A stretch of DNA of 64,000 bases from Saccharospirillum salsuginis (GCF_014651855.1 NZ_BMXR01000003.1:310001-374000); one strand, 5' to 3'; shown: positions 49,829 through 59,775, counted from the first letter of the stretch. Program-made: numbers and translations. Notes: generated by a model from the sequence alone, not told the origin.

Positions 49829-51952
49829 ATGACGACACACGCCGATTTTCTGATTGAACTGGGCACCGAAGAGTTGCCCCCCAAAGCCCTGAAAAGTCTG
49901 CAGGACGCCTTTGCCGAGGGTCTGCTCAGCCGCCTGGGCGACGCCGGCCTGAACTTTGGCGCCGCCGATCGCTTCGGAGCGCCGCGCCGACTGGCTGTTG
50001 TCCTGAAAGATCTGGAACTGAAACAGCCGGATGAAGCTTTCGAGCGCCGGGGGCCGGCCGTCAAAGCCGCCTTCGATGCCGACGGCAACCCGACCAAGGC
50101 CGCCGAAGGCTTTGCACGCAGCAACGGGGTCAGCGTCGACCAGTTGGAGCGGATGGAAACCAGCAAGGGCGAGTGGCTGGTCTACCGCGGTGTCGAACCG
50201 GGCCGCGCGACCAAAGACCTGCTGCCGGACCTGGTTCAGGCCACGCTGGATGCGCTGCCGATCCCCAAGCGGATGCGCTGGGGGGCGAGCCGTGACGAAT
50301 TTGTGCGGCCGGTGCAGTGGCTGGTCATGCTGCTGGGCGACGATGTGGTGCCGGCGAGCATTTACGGCATCGAAGCCGACCGTTTCACGCGGGGCCATCG
50401 TTTTCACGCCCCGGATCCGATCCGCATCAAGCGACCGACCGACTACGCCGACGTGTTGAAAGAACAGGGTTGGGTATTGGCGTCTTTCGATCAACGACGC
50501 GCCACCATTGCCGAACAGGCCAAAGTCGCCGCTGAAGCCAAGGGCGTCACGGCGGTGATCGACGACGATCTGCTCGACGAAGTCACGGCGCTGAACGAAT
50601 GGCCGGTGGCGCTGGTGGGGCAGTTCGACGAACGCTTTCTGGATGTGCCGGCCGAGGCGCTGGTCTCGTCCATGCAGGAGCACCAGAAGTATTTCCCGAC
50701 CATGGACGAACAGGGCCGGTTGGCGTCCTACTTCGTCTTCATCGCCAACCTGGAGAGCAAAGACCCGAGCCAGGTGATATCCGGCAACGAAAAAGTCATC
50801 CGCCCGCGTCTGGCCGATGCCGCTTTCTTCTGGGACACTGACCGCAAGACCCCCCTGGTTGAGCGGGTCGAGAAGCTCAAGTCGGTGACCTTCCAGCAGA
50901 AGCTGGGCTCCCTGCACGACAAGGCCGGACGACTCAAAGCTATCGCCGGAGAGATCGCCCGCCGCCTGGGTGACGATGTCGAGGTCGCCGAACGCGCCGC
51001 CTGGCTGGCCAAGGCCGACCTGGTGACCGACATGGTGTTCGAGTTCGACGACATGCAGGGCATCGCCGGTTACTACTACGCGCTGCACGACGGCGAACCG
51101 GACACCGTGGCCCGCGCCATTCTGGAACAGTACAAGCCTGCGGGCGCCGGTGACGAACTGCCGACCAGTCGCGCCGGCATGGCCGTGGCGCTGGCGGACC
51201 GGCTGGATAACCTGGCCGGCCTGTTCGGCATCGGCCAGCCGCCGACCGGCACCAAGGACCCGTTCGCGCTGCGTCGCGCCGCCCTGGGGGTGTTGCGCAT
51301 CCTGGTCGAACGCGAACTGGATCTGGACCTGCACGAACTGGTGGCGTTCGCCGCCGACCAGCACGCCAACCTGCCGCAACGCGAAACCGTGGTCGATCAG
51401 GTCGTCGACTACGCGCTGGACCGCTTCAGTGCCTGGTACCAGGACGACGGTTTCCGTCCGGATGTGTTCCAGGCCGTGCGTGCCCTGAATCCGAGCCGCC
51501 CGCTGGACATCGACCGCCGCGTCAAGGCGGTGGCCGGGTTCAGTGCCATGGCTCAGGCCGAAGCGCTGGCCGCGGCAAACAAGCGGGTGGCGAACCTGCT
51601 GAACAAAGCGGGCGACAACCTGGGTACGGAACTGGCGAAAGGGTTCAAGCAGGGCGGACCGGCCTGGTTGGCCCGTCAGGCCAATCCGTCACTGTTCGTG
51701 GAATCGGCCGAGACCACGTTGTGGGATGCGATTGAAACGGCGGAGCACGACGTCGCACCGATGCTGGATAAAACCGACTACCAGGGCGCGTTGCAACGTC
51801 TGGCGACGTTGCGCGACGAGGTCGATGCCTATTTCGACCAGGTCATGGTCATGGCCGAGGATCCCGCCGTGCGAGCCAATCGTCTGGCCGTGCTCGCGCG
51901 CTTGCGACAGTTATTCCTGCAAGTGGCCGACATCTCCGTTCTACAGCAATGA
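49829..51952 (+). CDS. glyS: Glycyl-tRNA synthetase beta subunit
   Basis: The 707-aa protein is the tRNA-binding subunit, starting TTHADFLIELGTEELPPKAL. It contains the HD-like region and the C-terminal anticodon-binding domain (DALR-like). With GlyQ it charges tRNA-Gly. A strong hairpin lies after the stop. Confidence 0.97.
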   Translation: MTTHADFLIELGTEELPPKALKSLQDAFAEGLLSRLGDAGLNFGAADRFGAPRRLAVVLKDLELKQPDEAFERRGPAVKAAFDADGNPTKAAEGFARSNGVSVDQLERMETSKGEWLVYRGVEPGRATKDLLPDLVQATLDALPIPKRMRWGASRDEFVRPVQWLVMLLGDDVVPASIYGIEADRFTRGHRFHAPDPIRIKRPTDYADVLKEQGWVLASFDQRRATIAEQAKVAAEAKGVTAVIDDDLLDEVTALNEWPVALVGQFDERFLDVPAEALVSSMQEHQKYFPTMDEQGRLASYFVFIANLESKDPSQVISGNEKVIRPRLADAAFFWDTDRKTPLVERVEKLKSVTFQQKLGSLHDKAGRLKAIAGEIARRLGDDVEVAERAAWLAKADLVTDMVFEFDDMQGIAGYYYALHDGEPDTVARAILEQYKPAGAGDELPTSRAGMAVALADRLDNLAGLFGIGQPPTGTKDPFALRRAALGVLRILVERELDLDLHELVAFAADQHANLPQRETVVDQVVDYALDRFSAWYQDDGFRPDVFQAVRALNPSRPLDIDRRVKAVAGFSAMAQAEALAAANKRVANLLNKAGDNLGTELAKGFKQGGPAWLARQANPSLFVESAETTLWDAIETAEHDVAPMLDKTDYQGALQRLATLRDEVDAYFDQVMVMAEDPAVRANRLAVLARLRQLFLQVADISVLQQ

Positions 51953-51957
51953 TCTTC

Positions 51958-51991
51958 CGGGAACAGGGCGAACTTGGTCGCTCTGTTCCCG
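51958..51991 (+). terminator. Terminator-like hairpin after glyS
   Basis: A 14-bp stem, CGGGAACAGGGCGA with TCGCTCTGTTCCCG, has one G-T pair and a 6-base loop. It starts five bases after the glyS stop. The T-run is missing. Confidence 0.6.
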
Positions 51992-52085
51992 TCAGGAAAG
52001 GATCATTTCACTTTTTCGACATCGCACCCCGAATCAATCCGGGTACACTGGGCGTCCTTTTTTCCAACCGATGAGAGTGGACGGC

Positions 52086-52850
52086 ATGTGGTTGGCCTAC
52101 GTGCGAACATTTATTTTTTACGTCTTTTTCTACGCCCCCTTCACGATTCTCTGGGCGAGTTTCTGCGCGTTGTTCGCTTATTTATTGCCTTACCGCTGGC
52201 GCTATCATTTCGTGATCGGAACCTGGGCCCGATTGACCGTCCTGGCCAGTCGCTGGATTCTCGGCATCAAATACCGCATCAGCGGGCTTGAGCATCTGGA
52301 CGGTACCGTCGGCGTGGTCGTCTCCAACCACCAAAGCGCCTGGGAAACCTTCTTTCTGCAACGCCTGTTTCGTCCCCAGACCCAGGTGGTCAAGAAAAGC
52401 CTGTTGAAGATCCCCTTCTTCGGTTGGACGTTCGCCATGCTGCGTCCCATCGCCATCGACCGCAGCAACCGCAAGGGGTCCATGACCCAGATCCTGGAGC
52501 AGGGCGTTCCCCGACTGCGCGACGGCATTTATGTACTGATCTTTCCGGAGGGGACTCGGGCGGAACCGAATCAATTACGACGTTTCCAGCGCGGCGGTGC
52601 CATCTTGGCGAAGGAGGCCGAGGTGCCCATTATCCCGGTAACCCACAATTCCGGGGATTTCTGGCTCAATAAGCGGTTCGTCAAGCTGCCCGGCACCATT
52701 GATGTGATCATCCACCCCAAGGTCGATCTGACGGACAAGACACCGGAAGAAGCCACGCGCGAAGCGCAGAAACGGATTGCCGACGGCCTTGCCGAGATTC
52801 ACAAGACCAGTCGGTCGGCCATTCTGGATCAGCCGGTAAAAGCCTCCTGA
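52086..52850 (+). CDS. plsC: 1-acyl-sn-glycerol-3-phosphate acyltransferase
   Basis: From ATG 52086 the product is 254 aa, with a hydrophobic N-terminal region (about 5-40) and a PlsC acyltransferase domain. The catalytic motif is NHQSAWET, in which the usual H-x4-D acid position is occupied by Glu within the -AWE- segment, and the second motif is FPEGTR. It forms phosphatidic acid at the inner membrane. Another ATG at 52071 lacks a ribosome-binding site, whereas GAGTGG precedes 52086. It converges on the Hpt-HD-GYP gene 13 bases away. Confidence 0.88.
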   Translation: MWLAYVRTFIFYVFFYAPFTILWASFCALFAYLLPYRWRYHFVIGTWARLTVLASRWILGIKYRISGLEHLDGTVGVVVSNHQSAWETFFLQRLFRPQTQVVKKSLLKIPFFGWTFAMLRPIAIDRSNRKGSMTQILEQGVPRLRDGIYVLIFPEGTRAEPNQLRRFQRGGAILAKEAEVPIIPVTHNSGDFWLNKRFVKLPGTIDVIIHPKVDLTDKTPEEATREAQKRIADGLAEIHKTSRSAILDQPVKAS

Positions 52851-52863
52851 ATCCGACAGCCTC

Positions 52864-53934
52864 CTAACGCGTTAAATAATGCTGGCGGATCACGTCGTTG
52901 AACACCTCGACGACGTCGGGGTCGAATTGCGCGCCGGACTCGGCGTTCACTTCCCGCACGGCAGTAAACAGGGTCTTCTTGTAGGTTCGGTCGTGCCGTT
53001 CGTTGGTCATCGCGCAGAAACTGTCGGCGATGGCGATCAGGCGGGCACCGGTGTGGATTTGCTCGCCCTTCAGGCGGTTGGGGTAACCACTGCCGTCGAA
53101 ACGCTCGTGGTGTTGCATCACCATGGCCGCGGCTTCGTCCCAATCCCCGAATCGTTGCAACAGCCGCGCTCCGACATGAACGTGCATCTGCACCTGATAG
53201 ACTTCCTCGCGTTCCAGCACACCTTGTTTCTGCACGATACCGGCCGGCACGAACGCCATGCCGAGGTCGTGCAAATAGACGGCGGCCGCCAGTTGGGTTG
53301 GGTCGACCGGTTGCCCGAGGGCATCGTTCAAATTTCGACACAGATCCAGCACCTGTTCCGACCGGCCCTTGCGATAGATGCTGAGGCTGTCCAGTTGGCT
53401 GGCGAGTTCTTTCATCAGGGTGATGTCGCCGGGCAATTCCGGCAGAGCACCGCGTTTTTGCTGCGGCGGCTCGCCGTGAAGCTCGGCCAGGACGTCGCGG
53501 CAGAGGCCATCCCGGTCCGGATCCGGCGCTTCGCGAATGCGCCGGATGGCTTTGATCAGGTATTGGCGAATGTCTTCGTCGGCGCGGCCCTGTTCGACCA
53601 GTTGCCCCACCAGTTCGCGACTGATATCGATCACTTCGAGCATGAAGTTCCCGAGCCCCTGACCGTAGGCATAGTGTCCCTGTCGCAGGTCGCAGGCGAT
53701 TTCTTCCAGATCGTGCAGCAGTTCCACCATGGGATCGAGCGAGACCATGCGGCAATTGCCCTTGAGTGAATGCAGGGCGCGAAACAGACGGTGAACATCG
53801 TCTTCCCGTCCGGTCTGATTCAGCCGCTGAATGCAGGCATCGATTTCTTCCTGGGAGTCATTGACGGTGGCTCGAAAATCCTCGATCAGACCCTTGTCCA
53901 GGTCGCTGAAATCCGGGCATTCGAAATGCGACAT
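52864..53934 (-). CDS. Hpt and HD-GYP domain fusion protein
   Basis: From ATG 53934 the product is 356 aa. An N-terminal Hpt domain (about 10-105) carries the phospho-acceptor His55 in ALHSLKGNCRM, and a C-terminal HD-GYP domain (about 165-350) carries YLHDLGMAF and the intact HHERFDGSGYP. The Lys of the usual HDxGK is Met here. The fusion suggests that phosphate from a hybrid kinase is passed to Hpt and changes c-di-GMP breakdown directly. No partner kinase is adjacent; the orphan hybrid kinase at 1794-3317 is one candidate. Cytoplasmic. Confidence 0.85.
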   Translation of the reverse strand: MSHFECPDFSDLDKGLIEDFRATVNDSQEEIDACIQRLNQTGREDDVHRLFRALHSLKGNCRMVSLDPMVELLHDLEEIACDLRQGHYAYGQGLGNFMLEVIDISRELVGQLVEQGRADEDIRQYLIKAIRRIREAPDPDRDGLCRDVLAELHGEPPQQKRGALPELPGDITLMKELASQLDSLSIYRKGRSEQVLDLCRNLNDALGQPVDPTQLAAAVYLHDLGMAFVPAGIVQKQGVLEREEVYQVQMHVHVGARLLQRFGDWDEAAAMVMQHHERFDGSGYPNRLKGEQIHTGARLIAIADSFCAMTNERHDRTYKKTLFTAVREVNAESGAQFDPDVVEVFNDVIRQHYLTR

Positions 53935-54056
53935 AAGGCTGTGTCTCTGAACGACTGAATGGTGGCGATAGGCCGTGTCCTTCTGAGTATAGACAGCTCT
54001 GGCTAACACGAAGCCCGACATTTATAGCCAGTTTTCATAAGGGAGGAGTGGGGTGG

Positions 54057-54082
54057 AACCCGGCGTTATCGGTCGCCGGGTT
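54057..54082 (-). terminator. Hairpin downstream of the DsbA-like gene
   Basis: AACCCGGCG and CGCCGGGTT form a perfect 9-bp stem. A second stem, GGGGCGG / CCGCCCC, is at 54090-54109, closer to the gene. Both lie after the minus-strand stop codon and may act as terminator or message-stabilising structure. Confidence 0.45.
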
Positions 54083-54118
54083 GTATCGAGGGGCGGAGGC
54101 ACCCGCCCCGGCAGGGGA

Positions 54119-54856
54119 TCAGCTGTTCTTGTCGATCGCATCCTGGATGTCTGCCTGCGGATAGGCGCCACGCAGGATGGAGTCGCCGACGATAAAAGTC
54201 GGGGTGCCGGTGATGTTCAATTGCTGCGCCAGTTGGTGGTTCCGGGATATGGTGTCCTGGACCCAGCTTTTCCCGGCTTCTGTTTTAACCGCTTCGACAT
54301 CGACGTCGAGTTGCGCCACGGCATCCCAGACTTGGCTGTCCTGTTGCAGGCTGCCTCGCTGGTCCAGTAACCGCCGGTGGAAGGTTTCGTATTGCTCTGG
54401 ATAGAGGGCGTTGACTGCCAGAGAGGCGCGCGCGGCCGTCATCGAGGTTTCGGATAAAATCGGGAATTCCTTATAGACGACGCGCAGGTCCGGATTGTCC
54501 TCGATCAGTGCCTGCAGCGTGCTGTTGACGCGCTTGCAATAGCCACAGTTGTAGTCGAAAAACTCGACCAGGGTGATTTGACCATCGGGGTTGCCGCCAA
54601 CCGGGTCGCGCTCGGCGTTCACCAGTTCGTTTTCCAGACCGGAAAGTTGCTCGCTGGCCGCGGCTTCTTCCGCCGCCTGTTCACGCTGGCGCAGGACATT
54701 AATGGCTTCGACAATGACTTCCGGGTTTTCGAGCAGGTAGTCGCGCACAATGCGTTCGACTTCCTGTTCGGACATTTCCTCGGCACGAACGGTCAACGCG
54801 GTCAGAGCCATCAGGGGGATCAGGACCAGCATGGTCCAGCGGGATTTTTGAATCAT
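54119..54856 (-). CDS. DsbA-family thiol:disulfide oxidoreductase
   Basis: From ATG 54856 the product is 245 aa. It has a signal peptide (cleavage after LTVRA), a charged helical N-terminal part (about 27-90, perhaps dimerising) and a DsbA-like thioredoxin fold with active site FFDYNCGYCKRV (C-G-Y-C) and cis-Pro loop ITGTPTFIVGD. The layout resembles ScsC/BdbD/Com1 proteins. Periplasmic; oxidase or isomerase activity cannot be decided. The DUF924 gene ends 75 bases upstream. Confidence 0.88.
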   Translation of the reverse strand: MIQKSRWTMLVLIPLMALTALTVRAEEMSEQEVERIVRDYLLENPEVIVEAINVLRQREQAAEEAAASEQLSGLENELVNAERDPVGGNPDGQITLVEFFDYNCGYCKRVNSTLQALIEDNPDLRVVYKEFPILSETSMTAARASLAVNALYPEQYETFHRRLLDQRGSLQQDSQVWDAVAQLDVDVEAVKTEAGKSWVQDTISRNHQLAQQLNITGTPTFIVGDSILRGAYPQADIQDAIDKNS

Positions 54857-54931
54857 GGGTGCTCCAGAAATGTTAGGGCAGAGAATTGGGATTGGACGTT
54901 TGACCCGGGCGGGGACGGAAAGTTCCGCCAC

Positions 54932-55525
54932 TCATTGCCCGAAACGGTTTTTCGATTCAGCGAGATAAGCGACTTCCTCATCGGTCGAAGGACGGTCCAG
55001 GCTGGCGTTGCGATGTGGATAGCGACCAAACCGCTCGATGATCGCGCGGTGTTCGTCCGCGGCCCTGGCGAAGCCTTGCAGCAGATCGTCCTGATCCGAG
55101 AATTCGGATCGCAACTGTTCAATGGCGGTCTGAAGCGCGTGGTGTAGCGCCAGATCTTCGGAATGCATCAGCGGCATCAGGCAAAACATCCGCCCGCTCA
55201 AGGCCAGGCCACCGTAGTGACCATTGTCCCGGGCCTCAAGCGCCCAGCGCTGAGACAGTTCATCCCAGGCGAAGGCCCGGGCCGTACCACGATAGAGATT
55301 GCGACTGAATTGGTCGACGAGCACGATCTTCGCCAGGCGACCCTCGGGATGTTCGAGCCAGGCGGCCAACTCGCCCTCGACGGCACGCCGGTGCAGCTCG
55401 CCGAAACGTTGTTCAATCTGTTGATCGACGTCGGAACCGCCGCTGAACCAGCGTTTTTGAAATGCGGGTTCCGGGGGTTCCCGGTCGCCGAACCAGAAAT
55501 CCAGAACCGGTTGCCAGGGTTTCAT
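54932..55525 (-). CDS. DUF924 family protein
   Basis: The 197-aa cytoplasmic helical protein has the DUF924 pattern: VLDFWFGDREPP, KIVLVDQFSRNLYRGTA and RMFCLMPLMHSEDLALH, ending RFGRYPHRNASLDRPSTDEE. The fold is TPR-like and the function unknown. It lies seven bases after the large membrane protein gene on the same strand. Confidence 0.88.
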   Translation of the reverse strand: MKPWQPVLDFWFGDREPPEPAFQKRWFSGGSDVDQQIEQRFGELHRRAVEGELAAWLEHPEGRLAKIVLVDQFSRNLYRGTARAFAWDELSQRWALEARDNGHYGGLALSGRMFCLMPLMHSEDLALHHALQTAIEQLRSEFSDQDDLLQGFARAADEHRAIIERFGRYPHRNASLDRPSTDEEVAYLAESKNRFGQ

Positions 55526-55532
55526 GGGTGCC

Positions 55533-57416
55533 TCAGGCGGCCGCTTGGCCTGTCTCCGTATCAGTCTGGGAGTTTAGCAGACTGGCGGCGACCAGCGTCC
55601 AGTAGATTTGCAGACTGTTGACCCAATAGTCGCAGTGTTGAGCGATGGTGGCGGCCGTCACCGAATCCTGAGCGGTTGCGCCCCGCAGCAATTGGTCGCT
55701 CAGGCTGCGGCCCGGAGCGGCCAGTAACGGCAACGCCGGAATCGGCTTGAGTGCATTCAGCCAGCGGTGGTAGAGCGCCATCAATTGGCGATCCCGGATC
55801 CGTGCGGGTTCGGACTCCGTTTCCACCGTCTGCCTGGCCCAGAGGGTCATCTGTTCGGCGTTGTTCAGCGCCAGGTAGACCGCCTTGGCCAGCGGCAGGC
55901 TGCGATGGCGCAATGCCGACTCGTCCCAGTACGCGGAGGCCGCCTCACGCCACTGTCGGCTCAAGTGGTTCAGATCCTGCTTCGGCGCCTTCTTGTTCAG
56001 CCCGAGCGCGTGGCGGATGGCCGCTTCCTGGTTTTTCAGCGTGGCCCGATAACGCTGTTTGAGCTGGCTGGGTCGGAACCGGGTGGCGGGTGCACTGCCC
56101 GTCGGCGGCATTAAAGCCGACGCCGGGAAGGCGTCTCCGGTCAGACGGTGTTTCGCCCGTTGCACAGTCTGGAACTGTTTCCAGGCGGACAACGCCGGAG
56201 TGGTGAAAGACCGTGCGCTGTCCCGGTTCAGGGCTTTGCGGTAACCACTGGCATTGGACAGCGCCCAGGTGGCCGGCGCGCTGATGCGAAACAGCCCGGG
56301 GCTGTCTTCCTCGGCGTCGCTGTTCGAGGGCGGCGCGGCACGCAGCCAGTCCGACCAAGCCGTCGGTTGAATGGCCAGGTGTTCGCAAAATTGCTGAAAT
56401 TGGGACCAATTCGCCTCCAAAGGGCCCAACTGACTGCGCAACCGCTGCAATTGTTGAGCAACCTGACGGCCGATCAAGGCGTCGACCATGGTGTGTTGGC
56501 GTTGCTCCTGATACTCCAGCATCGGCTTGATCCAGCCGGCCAGGGGGTCGCGAAGCCTGGGAACCCGCCGGGTCAATGCTCGATGCGCGAATTGGAACAG
56601 TCCCCATTGCCAGTGATAACCGCGCGGCGCCAGCGCCCCCAGCTGATATGCGATCTCGCCGGCGGTCTGCTGCAGGGTGGTCGCTTCCAGAAACGGCAGG
56701 CCCAGTTCCAGTTCGCACTGTCCGCGCAACCACTGCGGGAGGGATTGATGCATCCGGATCAGAGGCGCTTCGCTGACACGCAGGGTGACCACGGAGGGCG
56801 CATCCAGGTAATGACTGATTTCATCGCACAGGGTGTAAATCAGATGCTCGGTATCGGCTTCCAGCTTCACCCCGTCGGCCGGTTCGCGGACCGGGCGCAA
56901 TAACCAGGCCGGCACCAGCAGGGCGGCGGCGATCAAACCCTGCACCGCGGCGGCGACGGTCTGCTCCAGCCAGACGGACAGCGACAACAAGGGTAGCGCC
57001 AGCATTAAGGCGATCAACGGCAACAGGACATAGCACAGTGCGGGCACACCGGCCAGAAGCGCCAGGCTCAATCGCGTATCCAATTCCTCGTCCGGATGGT
57101 GATAGCGACCGGCGAAATAATGACTCAACCCGCCGTCCAACAAATGGTGGCGCAGTTCCTCGGGCGAGATCTTCTGATTGGCCGCCACGGTCTCGGCTTT
57201 CACCATGAGACCGGCGCGACTCAGCTTCCGACCCAGGGCACGGGCTTTTTCCTCGTTCAGATTTCGGGCCAGAATGGTGCGCCGACTGGCCATCAGATCG
57301 GCCAGTTGCGCATCGTCGAGCTTGAGCTGTTGCTTGAGCGCGAAACTGAGCTGGGTTTTATTTACGGAGGCGCTGCGAAAGCCTTCGCAGACCAAATGGT
57401 AACGGGCGGCGGACAT
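55533..57416 (-). CDS. Membrane protein resembling an inactive M48 peptidase
   Basis: The 627-aa protein has a short N-terminal alpha/beta domain (about 1-80, resembling the L7/L12-like modules of some M48 proteins), two hydrophobic segments (about 118-140 and 148-168), and a segment like the M48 core: HLIYTLCDEISHYLDAPSVV, then LELGLPFLEATTLQQTAGEIAYQLGAL. In active M48 peptidases this place reads ...AHExGH. Here it is GEIAYQLG, so the zinc ligands His are lost. The long C-terminal part is helical and rich in Trp and Arg. It may have become a scaffold or pseudoprotease in the inner membrane. I cannot name a family with certainty. Confidence 0.6.
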   Translation of the reverse strand: MSAARYHLVCEGFRSASVNKTQLSFALKQQLKLDDAQLADLMASRRTILARNLNEEKARALGRKLSRAGLMVKAETVAANQKISPEELRHHLLDGGLSHYFAGRYHHPDEELDTRLSLALLAGVPALCYVLLPLIALMLALPLLSLSVWLEQTVAAAVQGLIAAALLVPAWLLRPVREPADGVKLEADTEHLIYTLCDEISHYLDAPSVVTLRVSEAPLIRMHQSLPQWLRGQCELELGLPFLEATTLQQTAGEIAYQLGALAPRGYHWQWGLFQFAHRALTRRVPRLRDPLAGWIKPMLEYQEQRQHTMVDALIGRQVAQQLQRLRSQLGPLEANWSQFQQFCEHLAIQPTAWSDWLRAAPPSNSDAEEDSPGLFRISAPATWALSNASGYRKALNRDSARSFTTPALSAWKQFQTVQRAKHRLTGDAFPASALMPPTGSAPATRFRPSQLKQRYRATLKNQEAAIRHALGLNKKAPKQDLNHLSRQWREAASAYWDESALRHRSLPLAKAVYLALNNAEQMTLWARQTVETESEPARIRDRQLMALYHRWLNALKPIPALPLLAAPGRSLSDQLLRGATAQDSVTAATIAQHCDYWVNSLQIYWTLVAASLLNSQTDTETGQAAA

Positions 57417-57550
57417 GACGGCTGTCCCGACAATTCATAGTGGATAGGACCGCCTAGAATTCGCCAGTTCAAGCGGGCAGGCAAGGGGAAAATGGTCAGT
57501 TTGTGCGTTAGTGCACAGGGGGAGGGCATCCTGCCCATTCCCCCGGACAT

Positions 57551-58186
57551 TCAGTTGGCCAGCATTTGCAGAATTCTGGCCTTGATCATCTCGATCGCCA
57601 CGCGGTTCTTGCCGCCACGGGGCACGATGATGTCGGCGAATTGCTTGGTCGGCTCGATGAATTCCAGAAACATCGGGCGCACGGTGCGTTTGTACTGCTC
57701 GATCACCGAATCCACCGTCCGGCCACGCTCGGAAATGTCCCGGCGCAGACGACGCAGCAGGCAGACATCCAGCGGAGTATCCATGAACACCTTGGCGTCG
57801 AGCCGCTTGCGAATGGCCTTGTCGTGCAGAATCAGGATCCCCTCGATGATGATCACCGGGACCGGGCTGAGCGGCCGCTTTTCTTCGGACCGGTTGTGCA
57901 CGGTGTAATCGTAGATGGGGATATCGACTTCCCGACCCTGGTGCAGTTGGTCGATATGGTCGATCAACAGGTCGTGATCGAAGGCATTGGGATGGTCGTA
58001 GTTGATCGCCGTTCGCTCTTCGAACGTCAGGTCGCTTTGTTCCTGGTAGTAGCTGTCTTCCTTGATGATGGCGATGGAATGACCGCCAATGGTGTTGCGG
58101 AGTTCTTCGTAGATGGTTCCGGCCAACAGACTTTTTCCGGAGGCGGAGGCACCGGCGATGCCGATAAAGATGGGGGAGACGCTCAT
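57551..58186 (-). CDS. udk: Uridine kinase
   Basis: The 211-aa cytoplasmic enzyme phosphorylates uridine and cytidine in pyrimidine salvage. The P-loop is [10 protein letters not shown], followed by [23 protein letters not shown] and [21 protein letters not shown]. Length matches E. coli Udk (213 aa). The gene is alone; a 134-base gap separates it from the M48-like gene. Confidence 0.95.
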   Translation of the reverse strand: MSVSPIFIGIAGASASGKSLLAGTIYEELRNTIGGHSIAIIKEDSYYQEQSDLTFEERTAINYDHPNAFDHDLLIDHIDQLHQGREVDIPIYDYTVHNRSEEKRPLSPVPVIIIEGILILHDKAIRKRLDAKVFMDTPLDVCLLRRLRRDISERGRTVDSVIEQYKRTVRPMFLEFIEPTKQFADIIVPRGGKNRVAIEMIKARILQMLAN

Positions 58187-58578
58187 GAACAGCTTCCAGC
58201 TTGCGGCCCGGTTCGGGCACTGTATTGGGGGTCAGGCTGGGATACCAGTGTACCAACACTGTTCCGTTTTGTCTCTGACCTACCGGTTAGGTTTTGGTGG
58301 TTGATTGTAGATTATTCTACGGTGCCGGTGGGTCGTTCGCTCCCTGGTTGCCAGGAATCCGCACCGGGTACCGCGCAGCCCTCTGGCGGTCCGTCAGCGG
58401 CCACACCGCCTGCCCCGCACGGACCCTGGGCAACCAGGGTGCAAGCATCCCACTGGCACAACATCAAAACTCTGTTGCGCAATCCGGGTTGTAGGAAAAT
58501 TACAGGACCCGTGATTCCGAAGGCTACAGGGTCTACAATGGCCGTCCCGAATTCATTGTCACCTTCGAAGGAACTGCC
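58187..58578. other. Intergenic region before pgk with a long inverted repeat
   Basis: No gene is seen in these 392 bases. CCCTGGTTGCCAGG (58342-58355) and CCTGGGCAACCAGGG (58425-58439) pair over about 14 bp with one bulge, enclosing a 69-base GC-rich interior with smaller palindromes (for example GGTACC and GGCGG...CCGCC). It does not share the core of the five-copy repeat. pgk and udk promoters should be in this region. Confidence 0.5.
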
Positions 58579-59742
58579 ATGTCTGTGATCAAAATGTCTG
58601 ACCTGGATCTGGCCGGTAAGCGCGTCCTCATCCGGCAGGACCTGAACGTCCCGCTCGACGATCAGGGTAATGTCACCTCCGACCAGCGCATCACCGCCTC
58701 ACTGCCCACCATCCGGGAAGCCCTCGAACAGGGCGCCAAAGTCATGATCATGTCCCACCTGGGTCGCCCGACCGAAGGTGAATACGAAGAAAAATACTCC
58801 CTCGCCCCCGTCGCCGCCCACATGGGCAAGCTGCTCGGCCGCGAGATCCCGCTGGTCAAGGACTGGGTCGACGGTGTCGACACCGACGCCGATGTCGTCA
58901 TCCTCGAAAACGTCCGCTTCAACGTCGGTGAAAAGAAGAACGACGACGACCTGGCGCAAAAGATGGCCAAACTGTGCGACGTCTACGTCATGGACGCCTT
59001 CGGTACCGCCCACCGCGCCCAGGCATCGACACACGGCGTCGCCAAGCACGCCCCGGTCGCCTGCGCCGGCCCGCTGCTCGCCGGTGAACTGGAAGCACTG
59101 GCCAAGGCGCTGGACAACCCGGCCCGGCCGATGGTCGCCGTGGTCGGCGGAGCCAAGGTGTCAACAAAACTGACCGTGCTGGAAAGCCTGTCCCAGGTGT
59201 GCGACCAGTTGATTGTCGGCGGTGGCATCTCCAACACCTTTGTGGCGGCACGCGGCTATAATGTCGGCAACTCGCTGCACGAGAAGGACCTGATTCCCCA
59301 GGCCAAGGCGCTGATGGATAAGCTCGACATTCCCGAACCCATCGACGTGCGTACCGGTAAGGAATTCAGCCCCAAGGCCGAGGCGACGGTCAAGCCGGTC
59401 GATCAGGTTCAGGACGATGAGGAAATCATGGACCTGGGCCCAGAAACAGCCGCCAAGTTCGCCGAAGTACTCAAGGGCGCGAAAACCATTCTGTGGAACG
59501 GCCCATGCGGCGTGTTTGAATTCGACAACTTCGCCGGCGGCACCCGAGCCATCGCCGAAGCTATCGCGGACAGCGGTGCGTTCTCCGTACTCGGGGGCGG
59601 TGATGTGATCGCGGCCGTGCAGAAGTTCGGAATGGAAGACAAGTTTTCCTACATTTCCACCGGCGGCGGCGCTTTCCTGGAGTTCGTGGAAGGCAAGAAA
59701 CTGCCGGCGGTCGAGATCCTGGAGCAACGCGCCCAGGGTTAA
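58579..59742 (+). CDS. pgk: Phosphoglycerate kinase
   Basis: The 387-aa enzyme transfers phosphate between 1,3-bisphosphoglycerate and ADP. The N-terminal [12 protein letters not shown], the hinge segments and the C-terminal [16 protein letters not shown] and [11 protein letters not shown] are diagnostic. GAAGGAAC precedes the ATG. fba follows 101 bases later with a hairpin between. Confidence 0.97.
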   Translation: MSVIKMSDLDLAGKRVLIRQDLNVPLDDQGNVTSDQRITASLPTIREALEQGAKVMIMSHLGRPTEGEYEEKYSLAPVAAHMGKLLGREIPLVKDWVDGVDTDADVVILENVRFNVGEKKNDDDLAQKMAKLCDVYVMDAFGTAHRAQASTHGVAKHAPVACAGPLLAGELEALAKALDNPARPMVAVVGGAKVSTKLTVLESLSQVCDQLIVGGGISNTFVAARGYNVGNSLHEKDLIPQAKALMDKLDIPEPIDVRTGKEFSPKAEATVKPVDQVQDDEEIMDLGPETAAKFAEVLKGAKTILWNGPCGVFEFDNFAGGTRAIAEAIADSGAFSVLGGGDVIAAVQKFGMEDKFSYISTGGGAFLEFVEGKKLPAVEILEQRAQG

Positions 59743-59748
59743 CGATCT

Positions 59749-59775
59749 CCGCCGCCTCGTACCCCGGGGCGGCGG
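59749..59775 (+). terminator. Intercistronic hairpin between pgk and fba
   Basis: CCGCCGCC and GGCGGCGG form a perfect 8-bp stem around an 11-base loop, six bases after the pgk stop. It may stabilise pgk mRNA or give partial termination. Confidence 0.5.
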
